Positions 46,182-58,700 of a stretch of 64,000 nt of DNA are shown here, one piece after another. The stretch's first letter is position 1; each line of letters starts with the position of its first letter. This DNA is from Phallusia mammillata (taxonomy: Eukaryota; Chordata; Ascidiacea; Phlebobranchia; Ascidiidae), in NCBI GenBank assembly GCA_003260075.1, contig QLIY01000377.1, positions 22,567 to 86,566 of the forward strand. The letters run 5' to 3'. The position numbers were made by a program, and so were the translations under genes. The notes beneath the pieces are model-generated. The model searched no databases. It was not told the origin of the DNA and saw nothing but the letters and a program-made list of their open reading frames with translations.

Positions 46182-48892
46182 TTTTATTTCCTTGTTCTAA
46201 AGGTTGTTTACATTCCTAATGCCACCTTAACACGAACATATTTAACTGTATTTGTTGTCAATTTGTTCTACACTATTAAATACGTTTCTAATACCGTTCA
46301 AGAACCAATATAGGCTAAACAGACCTCTTTGAGCAGTTTCGTCCTAATGGAAGGGTCTTTGTTCCAACAGAAGTGTTATCTTGTTTACCGACGCTTTAAA
46401 ATCTGCTTGAAGGCAAGTCATTGATAGAAACTTGATCCAATCACCAAACAGCAGATAATTGAATCTTGGTACACTGTTACTTAAGTCGGCTACAACACAG
46501 GTAGCCTAGGTAAAATAGAGAAACGAGCTTTCTCTGCAAAATTTATCAGGGTAATTTGTAAAGCAATACATTTTTATTGCATCGCTGGTTACTAAACTTT
46601 TTTGTTTCATAGTGGTGCTTTCGTAATTTTTCTCGCGGTTCGAATTGAATTAACAGGCAATGTTTGAAAAAAAAATTGAACGGCAAGATTTTTTTTAAAA
46701 AAAGGTAATGAAAGAACGCTTTGTTTCGTAACATATATTGTGGAAATAGTCTTAGCACTCATCAAATTTGCCTTTGTGCATCTCAGTTTCTTAGCTGCTG
46801 CTTTAATATTCGACTTTTGGGGCCCCAAAACCGAAAAAGCTACTAGGGATTTTCACCCCTAAGAGATTTTTAACACAGCAGGGCCTCTCAACACGATTTG
46901 CGCATGATAGGGTTTATCCCTTATTTGGTCCGCATAGCTTTAAAAGTCAACAATGTGGCCCTCTTAATTAACGCTTATAACGGTGTAGCTGCAGCGGATC
47001 ATCATCTCTCCACCAACTATGCCCTCTGCTTCGTCGCGCTTTAACGTCTCAACGTTGCGCAGCTATCTCTGGCAGGGTGAATATTTTAGTGCAATTGTGT
47101 TACTACACGATAGTTTCGCCGAGCGAAATAAACTCTCGAAATACATTTAAAACGATGGACAGCACTTGCTACATGCCAAACATCACACGAAAGGACATTT
47201 TGTACTGTTTTTTTAAACGAAATGAAGTAGTTTTAGTAACTTTAGTTAGTATTTTTTGATTTTTAGGCAACGGGCGATTTCGAAGAATTCGCTTCTTTGA
47301 CCCGCTGTTTGAATGCAAAAATGTGGTGTTTGCAAATGGTTTTAAAGTATACTTGCCAAATTATTTTTAATTTCGTTCCGTCGCTTTTTTGTCCAGCGAA
47401 GTGTCTCCATAGTTTAACTTAAGAGCCGAACCTGCTCCACTAAATTCTATAATCCAGTTAGCTGAGGTAAGAATTATTACTATAAACAAGTGATGCACTG
47501 AACGCGCCTCAAAAGGTTCAGGCAAAGCGAAATCGGCCCATTGACCGAACCTAAGGTCTACTTTGTGGCAAAGACAACTTTACAATACACAAGCTGAAAT
47601 TTTTGCAGACTACTTTGTCGTGTCGTTTTCTAGAAATTTGAGTAAAGTGTTTAAAAATTTATTAGTGTTTTTGTATCTCTGAGGAACTTTTAGTCCGGGA
47701 TGACCCGAATAGTACTACATGCGAGCAGATTATCAAAATATGATCCTGTCCCAGTGCCACGAAACGTACCCTGACACGGACTATTGACCCAGCGAGTGCA
47801 ACACTTTTTGTTTGTCTTGAGGACGTTTGCTTAGTGCATGCGAGAACAAGCCAAGTGCTGAACAAGCAACTTTTATGGTGGTTTAGTTCTGTGGAGTAGT
47901 TTATTATGCTGCCAAATGGAACTTTTAAAACACAAATATTAAAGCGAAACTTACATGTTGGCACGACAACACTATTCGATCTCCTTCGTTTTGTTGATAC
48001 CAGAAATACAGAAATGTTTTCTAGACTTTGATTGCGACCCCCTTACCAAAACTGTCATCGTCAACATATTTTAAACACGGTGTATGCCTTCTTCAATATC
48101 ATATTTTGAATCGTTGATAAGCGCTAAAAACAAACAGCCCTTCACACTAACTGGTAGGTACGTGATGAGTTAATGGAAACGGTGTGAAAACTTAAATCTG
48201 CCAAGCTAGCTTTTGCTTGTTCAGGTGGTTTGAACAAGGGCTGTTCACACAACATTGTTGTATTTTCGGTGCCAGCTCAGTTTGTTTTAATAGTTTTCGG
48301 TGGTCCATAGTCGGTACATTGTTTTCTTTTCAGGGATTTGCCTAACATTGACTTAGCTAGATGAAATAACGTATGATTACACTGCATGCACAACAAAAAC
48401 TAAATGTTTAGGACAAGAATAAGCCACTTTCTTTCTTTAAATGATTGTAATTGCAATAAACTAACCTCATAGAATAAGGATATGAAAGCAACAAGTTAGA
48501 TTACGAACACAATGATTGCATAATAAGGAGAATGATTTTTGCAAATACAAATAAACTTGCACAATTAGCTATGTATGGTCTTAAAATAAAATGAAAAAGA
48601 TTCAAATGCTTTAAGAATGTTGATGTCAAATGGTAATAATTGACTCTTATATAAGAAAACATGGGTAATGAAAACCAAATCTAATTTATGGTTTACACTT
48701 GCATAGTACACCTGTCAATATTACTGCAAAATTATAAATCATGTACTTTTAAACGAAAGTTGCAAATATCAATATTTAGTGCACCAAAACCTTTCGCAGC
48801 ATATAACCAACCAAAAAAGCATTTATCAATTAGTCTACACCAAACAAATCACCCCCAGTTGTAAATTCCACATTTTTCAAAGCAAGTGTTTC
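46182..48892. other. Intergenic region between the GTPase promoter and the dehydrogenase 3' end
   Basis: Both flanking genes are on the - strand, so this holds the GTPase promoter and the dehydrogenase 3' UTR. No further gene is recognised. Bases about 47490-47560 ('agtgatgcactgaacgcgcc' onward) match the left part of the MITE at 51879 and look like a decayed relative. Bases near 47041-47130 resemble 35061-35165. Confidence 0.4.
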
Positions 48893-51800
48893 CTAAATTA
48901 AAGACCAACCACCATCTATTACATGTTCTCCTCCGGTGACGTAAACAGACTAAAGATGAAAAAAAAACAGTTTTTACATAAAATGTGAAAACACTTTCTC
49001 ATTTTTCAGTAACATATCATTAAAAATTTGAATTTGAGTTTAGGGGGACAACTTTTAGCAATGTAAGCACTATACAACCAGACTTACCTATGTAAATGGT
49101 GTATGCATTAAAATACACACAAAAAATGGTTTTGTTCATTTTAAAAGAAAGATGTTTAAAAAGAGGCAGAGGAATACTAAAAAAAAGAATTTAGGCTAGG
49201 CATAATAAAGGGTTTAAACTAAATTTAGCTGATATACCAAGCATTCCTAAGCAGCAAGACATAAGCTAAAAAATCTAATTGCAAGATTTTTCAAAATCTA
49301 ATATACAACTAGAAGGGTGGCTTAGCACATATTGCCCTTGCATATACACTATGATCAATTTTAAAACATGAATATATTTCCTATGCTTATTTTGTACTGG
49401 GTCCCATATTAGCCATCGTCTTTTATAACTTTAAGTCGTTTCTGCAGGCAAAAACTCATGGGTCCCCACACATGCAAAGTTGAAAATAATGCAATTCAAG
49501 AGATAACCATGAGAAAGTCGGGTGTTGTAAGGTAAAACACAGTGATCGGCACTGGGCTTAAATAATAATACTATGTAGAATACAAACTATAAAATTAGAT
49601 TCACCCCAGATATTGTTTGAAGTATGTCCTATTTAACGTTTTAAAAAACTGACCCATTTTAGGGGGCTAGTAGGGCAACTAATTGGGTTCGACACACAAA
49701 CTAAAAAATATATAAAAACCACAATGACTCAATCAATAGTACTGCAAAATTTCAGCCCAATCCGCCAATGTTTAAAATTTTGACCACTAGAGGTGTTTTG
49801 AGCAACAACCGTTAATGTTTCTGACGTCATAGGGCTGTTAACAAGCCCCTAACTGCCATGGCGCAAAAACGACCACCAAGCAACCCACCAACGAGCAACA
49901 TACAACTGGTTGCCCTTGTAACACTATTGCTCCAAAGAAATCTTTCGTTTGTGGTGCCCAGTAACATACAAATACGTTTTACACTTTAGGGGCTTGTGGG
50001 GTAAATGTTAGGACTACAGGGTTGAACACAACAATCGACACCTATAAATGGCATACTATACAAGAAATCCAAATTTCAGCCAATTCTGACACTGTTTAAA
50101 AACTCACCCATTTTAGGGGGCTAGCGGGGTAAATACTGGGGTTATCAACAAAAACAAAGTGGGATGCACATCTACATGACTATATCTACCATCTGTGTAA
50201 ATTTCAGCCAAATCCATCAAACATTTGATGGAAAAACGAGTCGGACAAACTTTGGGTAAAAACACCCATTTTAGGGGGCGAGCGGGGTAAATACTGGGGT
50301 TATCAACAAAATCAAAGTGGGATGCACATCTACATAACTATATCTACCATATGTGTAAAGTTTTTAAAAAAGTTTTTAAGTTTTTTCAACAACAATGTCA
50401 TCATTGACCACATAAACTTGGTTGGTACCAAACCTACGTCAATCAGAAAAAGAATAAACATTAAACAAAACTCACTTCATCGCTGGCTAAGTAAACTGCA
50501 AGTTTGGCAACTTCTTCAGCTGTTCCAAATCTTTTGGCAGGTGTCCTTGCTTCAAACATTTTCTTCGACTAAAAAAATTTTATTGTCAAAAATTAAAAGA
50601 CAAATGAAATGGTTTCCCTTTGTTTTCTCTTTGTATTATAATCTGGTCACAATTGCAGTAAAATTTTATTTTGGATTTGTTGTGCACTGTTGTTCATTAT
50701 ATGCTGAACACAATCTGATAAGACTAATAACATTCAGGATAAACAAATTTGTGTGAATGAACCAAATGTTGATGTCAAAAAAATCTTTTTAAAGTCCTAG
50801 TGAGCCAGCAGAGTAACAACAGACGCTACAGCTTTTTTATACGACTGAAACTCACTTCAATAGGGTCCATTTTTGCATTGGATGCAATTCTTGCATTGAG
50901 TGATGGGGTGTCTATAGTCCCTGGTTGAATGCAATTGCAGCGGATTCCCTCTTTAATATAGTCAGCAGCCACAGACTTAGTCAAACCAGTCACAGCAGCT
51001 TTTGATGTTTGGTATACACATCTCAAGTAAACACCTTCCAAAAAAAGTAAATTATTATTAACCGCTAGTTTTGATTGCCATTTCAAAAAGCTGGTTACAT
51101 GTCACAGATGTCATTAAAATTAAAAATTTTCCGCTCATTTTTCAATTGAAATTGAAAATTTTGATGTTAAAGAAGATCAATAAAATACGATTGGCTGATA
51201 TAATGCTGCTTGACTTGGTGGAATTAGTTTTCCTGTTTTTGTTTTAGAAGGTTAATGCTTTAGTCCAGGGGTGTGCAACATTTTTCGTCTGTGGGCCGTA
51301 TAACCAATTTCGGACCTCAAGTGAGGACCACGTAATTTTTTTTTCATGTGCACAATAAATTTGAAATTCTTCCAAAAGCATCAATAAATTTATTTTCTAC
51401 AACACACAGAGTTTCAGCGCAAGACTGGCTTTCGCACAAAAGAATTGTTTACTAGACGAGGGGCAATTGTTACGTCACATTCGGTGAAGTAGGCTGCTGC
51501 TGTAACAGCTGTATGATCCACCGGTTGGAAAACGCTGATTTAGCTTATATCTGTTACATACAGTATAGCAACTTAGGAGATTTACCAAAAACTAGTGGAA
51601 AATTTTGCTTAATTCTCAGAAGAATTGCATTTCTTTATCTTAATCAGTGTGTTGGTGGGGGCCACACTAAATAGCTTGGCGGGCCGGACTGTGGCCTGCG
51701 GGCTGTATGTTGCACGCCACTGCTTTAGTCCCTTGTGCATGTTGGCAATTAAAGTACCATTGATGAACCTAGTGTTTCATGCAACATTCACATGGGTTGT

Positions 51801-53438
51801 ACAAGCACTTGAACAACTTGAACATATCACTGCAGACAAATTGACGTCACAACTTCCAAATCTTACAGTGGTTTGAACTAGTGATGCACCGAACCCGCCT
51901 AAAAAGGTTCGGGCCGAAACTGAATATTCGGCCTTGAGGCCGAATAATTTCGGCCGAATCAGGCCGAACGTAAAATCCCCATTCTTATGGATGTTTTCAA
52001 CTGAAACTTGTGTCGTTAATGCGAGTGACCTCAATTATGACAAACCAAAATAACTTCCACAATGCGTAAGCTTTGCTAAACTTGTAATACTTCGCAGACA
52101 ATGTGGCTATTAATTCATAAATACAACAAATAGTTAATTTATGATGTTTTGTATGGGCGAAAATAAAATTTAAGTCTTGAATTCCATGCATCAAAAAAGT
52201 TCGGTTTCGGCCGAATTTTCAAAAAAGTTCGGGCCGGGGGATTCCCCTCTTNCACTAGTTTGAACACACTGTCTGTTAAGAACAGGCCCATCCAGAGCAT
52301 TAAACATAACACTAAGTTTGCTTAAATATTTTCAGCTAAAACCACTTTTCCCTACATATCATCAACACAAAAATAACAGAGAGTCTTATCTACGAAATGA
52401 TAAAATTATATACTTTACCCAGCCTGTTTGATGCAACAGAAGACATATTGATAATGCTTCCTTTGCCTGCTTCAAGCATCTTTGGCAAGATTGTTTGTAT
52501 CATGTGGAACATACTTTTTACATTCACATTCATAGTGAGATCCCATTCTTTATCAGTACAGTCTAAAACGCTTCCCGTTATAACAATCCTGCAACACAAG
52601 GTTTATTACAAAATTTTGTTAATAATGTCTAACTATTGCTTTAGTTCTAAACGGTGTTAACACAGTAAAAAACAAAAATTAGGCTGTAGCAAAAACGTGA
52701 GAAAAATAACTCAGTGATACTACAGTGATGGGCAAACTTTTACTATAGCCCCAACTATTTTTTTAGCCACAACCAAAGACCCAAACAGCCCTAAACATTT
52801 AGATACAACAAGATAATTGATAACCCAAAGCAAAATCCTTCCATCAAGCATACATTTAACTTTTTTATGGTAAATAAATCAATGTTTAGAAATGGTTTTG
52901 ATACTAAAAGTGAGAGTGATGCAAACGTCAGTAGTTTTAATGTGTGAGCTTTATGTAATGATGCAAATAAGAATGTTCTGTATAACAATTTTGCAGAGCT
53001 GTGAGCAATATATAATGCTGTATGGCCCACTAAAATCATGATTGCGCAACGGCTATTGTATTTTTGCCCACTAATCTAAGATAAATATTTCTTACAGCTC
53101 AGCAAAAAGCAAGCAGTTTGTTGATTACCATGCCTCATCTATGTATATTTTACCTTTGAAAAAATAAAAAAAACAATCTTAAATACTTACCCTGCAACAT
53201 TGAAAAGAACATCTACATTTGGCAAAGTGGCGACATACTTGTCAATCGCCGCACGATCAGTAACATCAAGCTTGGAAACAAAAATGGAGCCGGGTTTTTC
53301 AATTTCCTTTAGTTTTTCCAGATTGATATCAGATGCATAAACAATTGCACCTTCTTCAGCAAATGCTAAAACTGATGCACGACCCATTCCTTGGGCTGCA
53401 GCAGTTACTACACAAACTTTGCCTTCCAAACGTCCCAT
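48893..53438 (-). CDS. BDH2/DHRS6-type short-chain dehydrogenase
   Basis: NAD(H)-dependent SDR of the 3-hydroxybutyrate dehydrogenase type 2 group, cytosolic in vertebrates. Exons in order: 53438-53191, 52588-52419, 51034-50856, 50568-50476, 48949-48893; phases join to 248 residues, the usual family length. Start MGRLEGKVCVVTAAAQGMG matches the family (TAAAQGxG in place of the common TGxxxGxG). Other motifs: LDVTD, NVAG, catalytic Ser in INMSSVAS, YQTSK as YxxxK, RCNCIQPGTIDTPS, and end VTGGEHVIDGGWSLI. The frame is open upstream of the chosen Met, but the conserved start fits best. Four MITEs or repeats sit in its introns. It could alternatively be named DHRS6; both names are used for the same family. 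Confidence 0.94.
49308..50345. repeat. Dispersed repeat with internal tandem units, copy 1
   Basis: Bases 49308-49561 match 63748-64000 almost base for base. Further right, 'cccattttagggggctagcg' blocks recur at 50107 and 50275 (period 168) with highly similar following sequence, and weaker versions stand near 49656 and 49985. The element lies in the last dehydrogenase intron. Its class is not clear; no coding frame of note. Confidence 0.75.
51266..51722. mobile_element. hAT-type MITE, 457 bases, perfect target duplication
   Basis: Left end CAGGGGTGTGCAACA and right end TGTTGCACGCCACTG are inverted. Octamers CTTTAGTC at 51258-51265 and 51723-51730 are identical. 'Gggccg' words near both ends are shared with elements at 20841 and 44099. 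Confidence 0.9.
51879..52257. mobile_element. MITE with 'ttcggccgaa' palindromes, perfect 8-bp target duplication
   Basis: Octamers GTTTGAAC at 51871-51878 and 52258-52265 are identical. The ends TAGTG and CACTA are inverted, and inside lie inverted runs of 'ttcgggcc' and 'tcggccgaa'. A single N at 52252 breaks the right end. An 8-bp duplication suggests hAT. Confidence 0.85.
52723..53072. mobile_element. Probable decayed hAT-type MITE
   Basis: Left end CAGTGATGGGCAAACTTTT and right end TATTTTTGCCCACT are inverted. No matching flanking octamers are visible, so the borders may be eroded. Located in the first dehydrogenase intron. Confidence 0.5.
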
Positions 53439-54152
53439 ATTTTCAGTAGTTACTGCAAAATAATCGCAACAAATAAAGTCACAGCAGCCCGTTTTGAAAC
53501 CGACCGACAGTTTTAAGTCAGGAGTGGCTGTTCTATGGTGCATGTGCAATTAGTGCAAAGTATTCCAGCAGGGACAGGGAAAAACAAATAAATTGACTTA
53601 AATGAGTGCTTGAACGCGAATTTAATTGGGCAAATGTTTTATATTCAGTCAGGCTATTCAAATTCGCATTAAATCTTTAGATTGTAAAACTAAAAATCAG
53701 ACAATTCATGTTTTTTTCCGAAACCAGCTGTATCTTTTTGGACTTTACGGCGCATTTGAAACTGTATGCTAAAAGGTTGGCCAACCCTGGTTTGCTACGA
53801 TTATATCTTGCGCAACAGCAACGCTGCACTCAAGGCTAAACTAACATTGCGGGTGCATCTTAGCAAACAAACGTTGCAGCAGTCCAGCTAGCATAACAAA
53901 AAATACCCTTGTTTAGGAACTATTTTTGATGTTTCAAGACTTTTTATGAATCTCAAATTTTTAATAAAAAATTGTACAATCTAGCGTTTTGCAAAAGTAT
54001 ATTCTTGTAAATCACTTATAAAAGCGTTCCTGGCCTTAACAAAAACGGGGAACATTTTAAAGCCTACAAACAAACGCATGAGTTGCACGTTACATCTGCT
54101 ATGACGTCACAAACTCTAACATGTGAAATCATAGATATTATAGTATCTATAG
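53439..54152. promoter_or_regulatory. Upstream region of the dehydrogenase gene
   Basis: This should contain the 5' UTR and promoter of the - strand dehydrogenase. The open frame extends upstream to 53549 without an apparent stop but shows no conserved residues. No TATA box is evident. 'Ggttggccaaccctgg' near 53776 resembles a lone hAT end. Confidence 0.35.
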
Positions 54153-54847
54153 CAGGGGTTCCCAACCTTTTTTGCTGCTCGTAACCCTTTGTCAGGTCAG
54201 AGCATTCTTCGTACCCCCAAAAAATTCTTAGGGATTTAGCTATAATAAGCTGATTTAACAACACTAAAAGATTTAGCTGTCTTAAAAGAAATTGGTTTAA
54301 ACTTGATAAAGTATGTTATTAAACTTTTTACAAAGAATAAAATTAAACCATCATTAGATTTTTTCTGTTCCAGAATTCTAGAAAGAGCAGTGTTTCCAAA
54401 GTTTTACATGACGTCTAGTAGTTTAGTTTTAACTGTTACGCGAAGAATTGGTACTGACACTTCTTTTAATATGAAAACGATAAGGTGTCCTTTTTGCCCC
54501 GCCTTCCCCTACTTTCAAAGGTGGATACTAGACCATTTGTAGCAGATTTACAGCAAAACTACATTGAATGCCTCCTTTATCTGTGCATTTTATTCCTAAC
54601 TTTGTGCTTTGTTGTTTATTTCTGGCAGCATGTAAAAAAGCATTGTTATGAGACAATGAGACTTTTTACTAAATAACAACAATTATTTGTATATAATTTT
54701 GTTCAAAGCAAAGACCAAAGTGGCATAATAAATTTACAATTCTAAAATAAAATTGTTGAGTAAAATCTGTTTAAAAAGCTGCTCTGTGGCCCAAGGGCCT
54801 TCTTACCCCTTGATGTTCAATCTCGTACCCCCAGTTGGGAACCCCTG
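54153..54847. mobile_element. hAT-type non-autonomous element, 695 bases, perfect target duplication
   Basis: Ends CAGGGGTTCCCAACC and GTTGGGAACCCCTG are inverted. Octamers ATCTATAG at 54145-54152 and 54848-54855 are identical. AT-rich inside; the largest open frame (54303-54542) has no transposase feature. Confidence 0.9.
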
Positions 54848-54855
54848 ATCTATAG

Positions 54856-55691
54856 TGAAATAAAAGGGAAATATTCTACTGCTTTAGGTAAACTGGTTTG
54901 TAATGCATGCAAATAAAGCTAAAATTAAATGATGCTGTGCCGACTGACACTTGTTGACCTGTGCCATGAAATAGTTGATTTGGGGTTATTGACAACAAAA
55001 CTTTACTATTTGACAGTAGCACATCTGAAAAAAATTCATTGCAGTCCCGCAAAGGCGCTTTAAAGACCACAGTTTTGAACGGCGCTCCGTAACCTATGTT
55101 GCCTTCCATGCTATTTTTAATGTTATGTATCTCCCCTACCATACGATACAGATTAAAGAAGCAATAGAAACTACACACACAAAAAACACTTTCTTGATTG
55201 ATAGACACAAGTTTGTGGCGGTAATAAATGCATAGCACAAACATATTATTTGCCCCCCAAAAAACTTTTTGACCGAAAGTTCTTCGTGTGCTAAAAAATA
55301 AGTGCTTTAAAACAAAAATAGGTGAAGAAGTGCACCGGAGGCAAATATGTAATTAGAGTTACATTAATCATTTCTTAAAGTTTCTTTAAACCAGAACAAA
55401 ATGCCATTTCAAAATGACCAATTATCACAAGTAAATTTGCATAATATGAACTTTTTGACAAAAACAATATGCATGATTGCTAGTTACAATTTTACACATT
55501 TTTTCTGAGTAAAAATTACACAACAAAGTATTACACAATCATTATCACCCACAGAATAAACAAAATATACAAAAAATAACGATTTTGTAACAATATTGTT
55601 AGTTATGTGAGTTTGTATGATTGGTGCAGACAGAAAAACAGTGTTAGTAAATCCGAAATGTCATTAGTGTTTATACATTTATAACAGGATG
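54856..55691. other. AT-rich intergenic DNA between a MITE and the 955-residue gene
   Basis: No gene, RNA or repeat could be recognised. An open frame on the - strand (55244-54876) has no conserved motif and reads like chance. Confidence 0.35.
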
Positions 55692-55697
55692 TTTATT
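55692..55697 (-). terminator. Poly(A) signal AATAAA of the 955-residue gene
   Basis: The - strand reads AATAAA about 43 bases beyond the stop codon at 55740, consistent with a very short 3' UTR. Confidence 0.55.
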
Positions 55698-55739
55698 TGA
55701 TGATTCCATGACACAAAATTATCATCGCATAGAATAATT

Positions 55740-58700
55740 TCATTCAAATGAGAAGAACAGATCATTAATCGCTTTCTCAGGTTTGAGTCCAGCAAGAAGT
55801 GTCTGAAGGATGTTATTAGCTGCATCCTCCCAATCTTTACCTAAACACAGGTTACAATAGGACAATGTTTTACCTTTTACAGGGCGACTTTTCAACCTCT
55901 ATTAATCTATGACGGTGTTTCCCAACTGGGAGAAATTTACTTTTATTTTTACATGTGGTTTGTAAATAGACATGTATGCTTTGGGAATATGACCTGTAAA
56001 GTTGATAAAAGACCCAAATTTAAATGATCTTTCCACACTTAGTAAAGTTCAGAATATTTTTTAAAGTGATCCTCAGACTGGGCTGAACAGTCTGGTGATC
56101 AGCTATAACTGGTTATGATATCACTATCTATATTGTGACACATGTGGTGCCTGTATTTCTCATTGTTTACACACAATAGCAGACAAGAAGTCTGGTACAT
56201 ATGGTTTTTGGGCTGATCATGTTTTTTTCCAGACCCACAATATCTAATCACACAAATTTTGAAATTCGAATAAGGGTAGCACACACTTTAGTATACATGT
56301 TCATGGCCACATTAACTCGCCTTTGTGGCTGCATGTGACTGCAGGTCCTCAGCGGTTAGCGTATGATCAGTTTTAGATGTAAAAAGATAAACTAAAACAT
56401 TTGTTAAACATATTCGCTGAATCGATAGTCAACCATTCAAAACTGAATCTCAAAATGGCATTTTCTATTTAATGAACCCAGGCTTTGAAATACAAAAATA
56501 CATGGTCAAATTTAAGTACTAATAAAAACAGTTATGCATATCTGGAGTTTTGTGAATTAAAAAGGTGACAAGTGGATTTTTAAACCACAAACCTAGTTCA
56601 AGTCTAGAGTACAGGCTTGGATAAATGGAATCCATCTTTTTCAGCCAGGTCATTTGGGTTGAGACAATTTTCTGGCGTTGTTTATCCTTGACATCATCAT
56701 TCTTGCAGTTTAATTCCTATGCACAAATAAAATATTGTTGTAAAAAGTATTTATTTGGACATAACCAGTTTAATTTATGAAAAAAATACCTTCAACACTT
56801 TGGCTATCACTGCAACTCTCACCATTTCATACAAGGCATTAAACACATTTGGTCCTAAAAACAAACATTTTTTTCATTTAGTTTTGTCAAACTTCTGCAC
56901 TAACCTCACCTAATGATGAAGCACCAGCCTCCTTTAAAATCTTCAACAAGGCTTCATTTTTCTTCAAAACTACATTCAATAGAGGAGCATGAGCCCAAGG
57001 AAACGAAGATTCCTGCAAAAAAATTGAATGTCATGTGAATACATAAATCACCTACAAATTTCCACATACCTTTTCAATGTAATTGTTGATTGCTTCATAA
57101 AGTCTTTCCTTTTGCAAAACTGACTCTGTTGAAAATAATTTAAAACAGTGCTGTTTGAATGAAAATACATAGGTTCAGTAAGCTTAAAAAAGCTCTTTTA
57201 GGAGAAGACATTAAAAACTGTGAAAAATACCTATAGTTTTTGGTTTGCTTGCAGGTCTTATTCTTTTCAAACACAAGCGAGTTGCCAACACATCCTCCAA
57301 CTCGTTTTCCTTTTCCTCATATAGCGACAAGTATGTTTTTATAATATCTGCATCATCATCTGTGTTATCTGGCATTTGCATTGACAGGCTATCGAGTCTG
57401 GTTGCATGATGGGAAGATCTCCTTGCTATAGTTTTGCCTCCACCAACTCTAACTCTTAACCCTCCAGGCAGTGCATCACGATTTCTGGCAAACAGATTAC
57501 TTTGTGGGCCTGATTGGGCAGACCTTAGTGATGCTCGGTTTTTTGTTTTGGCAGAATAATGAGCTTGGAGAGCTGTCTCAGTTTTTGTAACAGTTTCTAA
57601 ACTCTTGCGGTTTGCACTCAGAGAAGGGTGGGGTCGGGGAGGAGCTGGTGGCTCCAAATCTCTGGAAAGAGCCTGGGTGAAAAACGTCTGAACCGATTTT
57701 AATTTTTGGTATGACTTGATTGTTTCAGACCTGGCCCTTCTTTTGTCAGTTTTAAAAGGTCTGGGTGGATCTGCTGTTTTAGGCAAAGTCTTTGGTGGTG
57801 ATTTTGGTGGTTCTAAAGTTTCAGCCTCGTTGGAGAAATTGGAATCATGTGAACTAAAGCTCTCATCTTCATCACACAAAGGTTCTATCGTTTCTTTAGA
57901 CAGTTCTGTAGCATCACCTGTGTTTGCTGGCATCTGCATTGAGAAGCTATCGAATCTGGTTGCTTGAAAAGAAGATCTCATTGCTGCAGCTTTGTTTAAA
58001 TCACCTCCACCAACTCTAAGTACATCATGTTTTCTAGCCAACAGATTACTTTGTGGGACTAGTCTAGGGGGCAGACATGCTGCTTGTTTTTTTGTTTGGG
58101 GAGAAAGCATACAAGCTTTGAAACGTTCAGGAAGTGGTGGGGGTGTTTTTGTGACAGTTTCTAAACTCATGCTCTTTGCATTTAGAGAAGGTGGGGGTGG
58201 GGGAGGAGCTGGTGCAAATTCGATTCCTTTGAGTAACGCACTTGCTTTAGATGATCTAGATGCATCTGTTGTGTTAGGCAAAGGCTTGGGTGGTTCTAAA
58301 CTTTCAGCTTCATCTGACAAACCAAAATCATCTGAACTGAAGGTTTCATCTTCCTCGAACATACAGTCGGTCCATTCCTCATGACTAATTTTTTTGGACA
58401 GTGTTCTGGGTGCCATGCACCAAGCTTCCCCAGGGTAGGACCTATCCCTAGAAGTAGCCTTTTGATCTCTAGTGACAGAACCTTTTTGTGCCATTTTCTT
58501 ACCTGCTGACTGCTGACTCATAAACAAGTCATCATCTCCCAATGCACATATGATATCTGACTCTTCAATTTCAACTTTTTGTGGTTTGATTACAGTGCTT
58601 GTACCCATGGTATAACATTGGTTTTCAGCCATCATCAAACGAAGTGAATCGTCCAAACAATCTGCGAAAAGTGCTTGTTCGATATTTGGTCCTATCTTGT

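Noticed and set aside
53439-53549. N-terminal extension of the dehydrogenase to 53549
   Set aside because: The frame is open but unlike the family. The Met at 53438 gives the conserved MGRL start and the standard length.
57716-58384. Open frames on the + strand (57716-57967 and 57992-58384)
   Set aside because: They are antisense to the 1817-nt exon of the 955-residue gene, whose - frame is open throughout and joins eight other exons.
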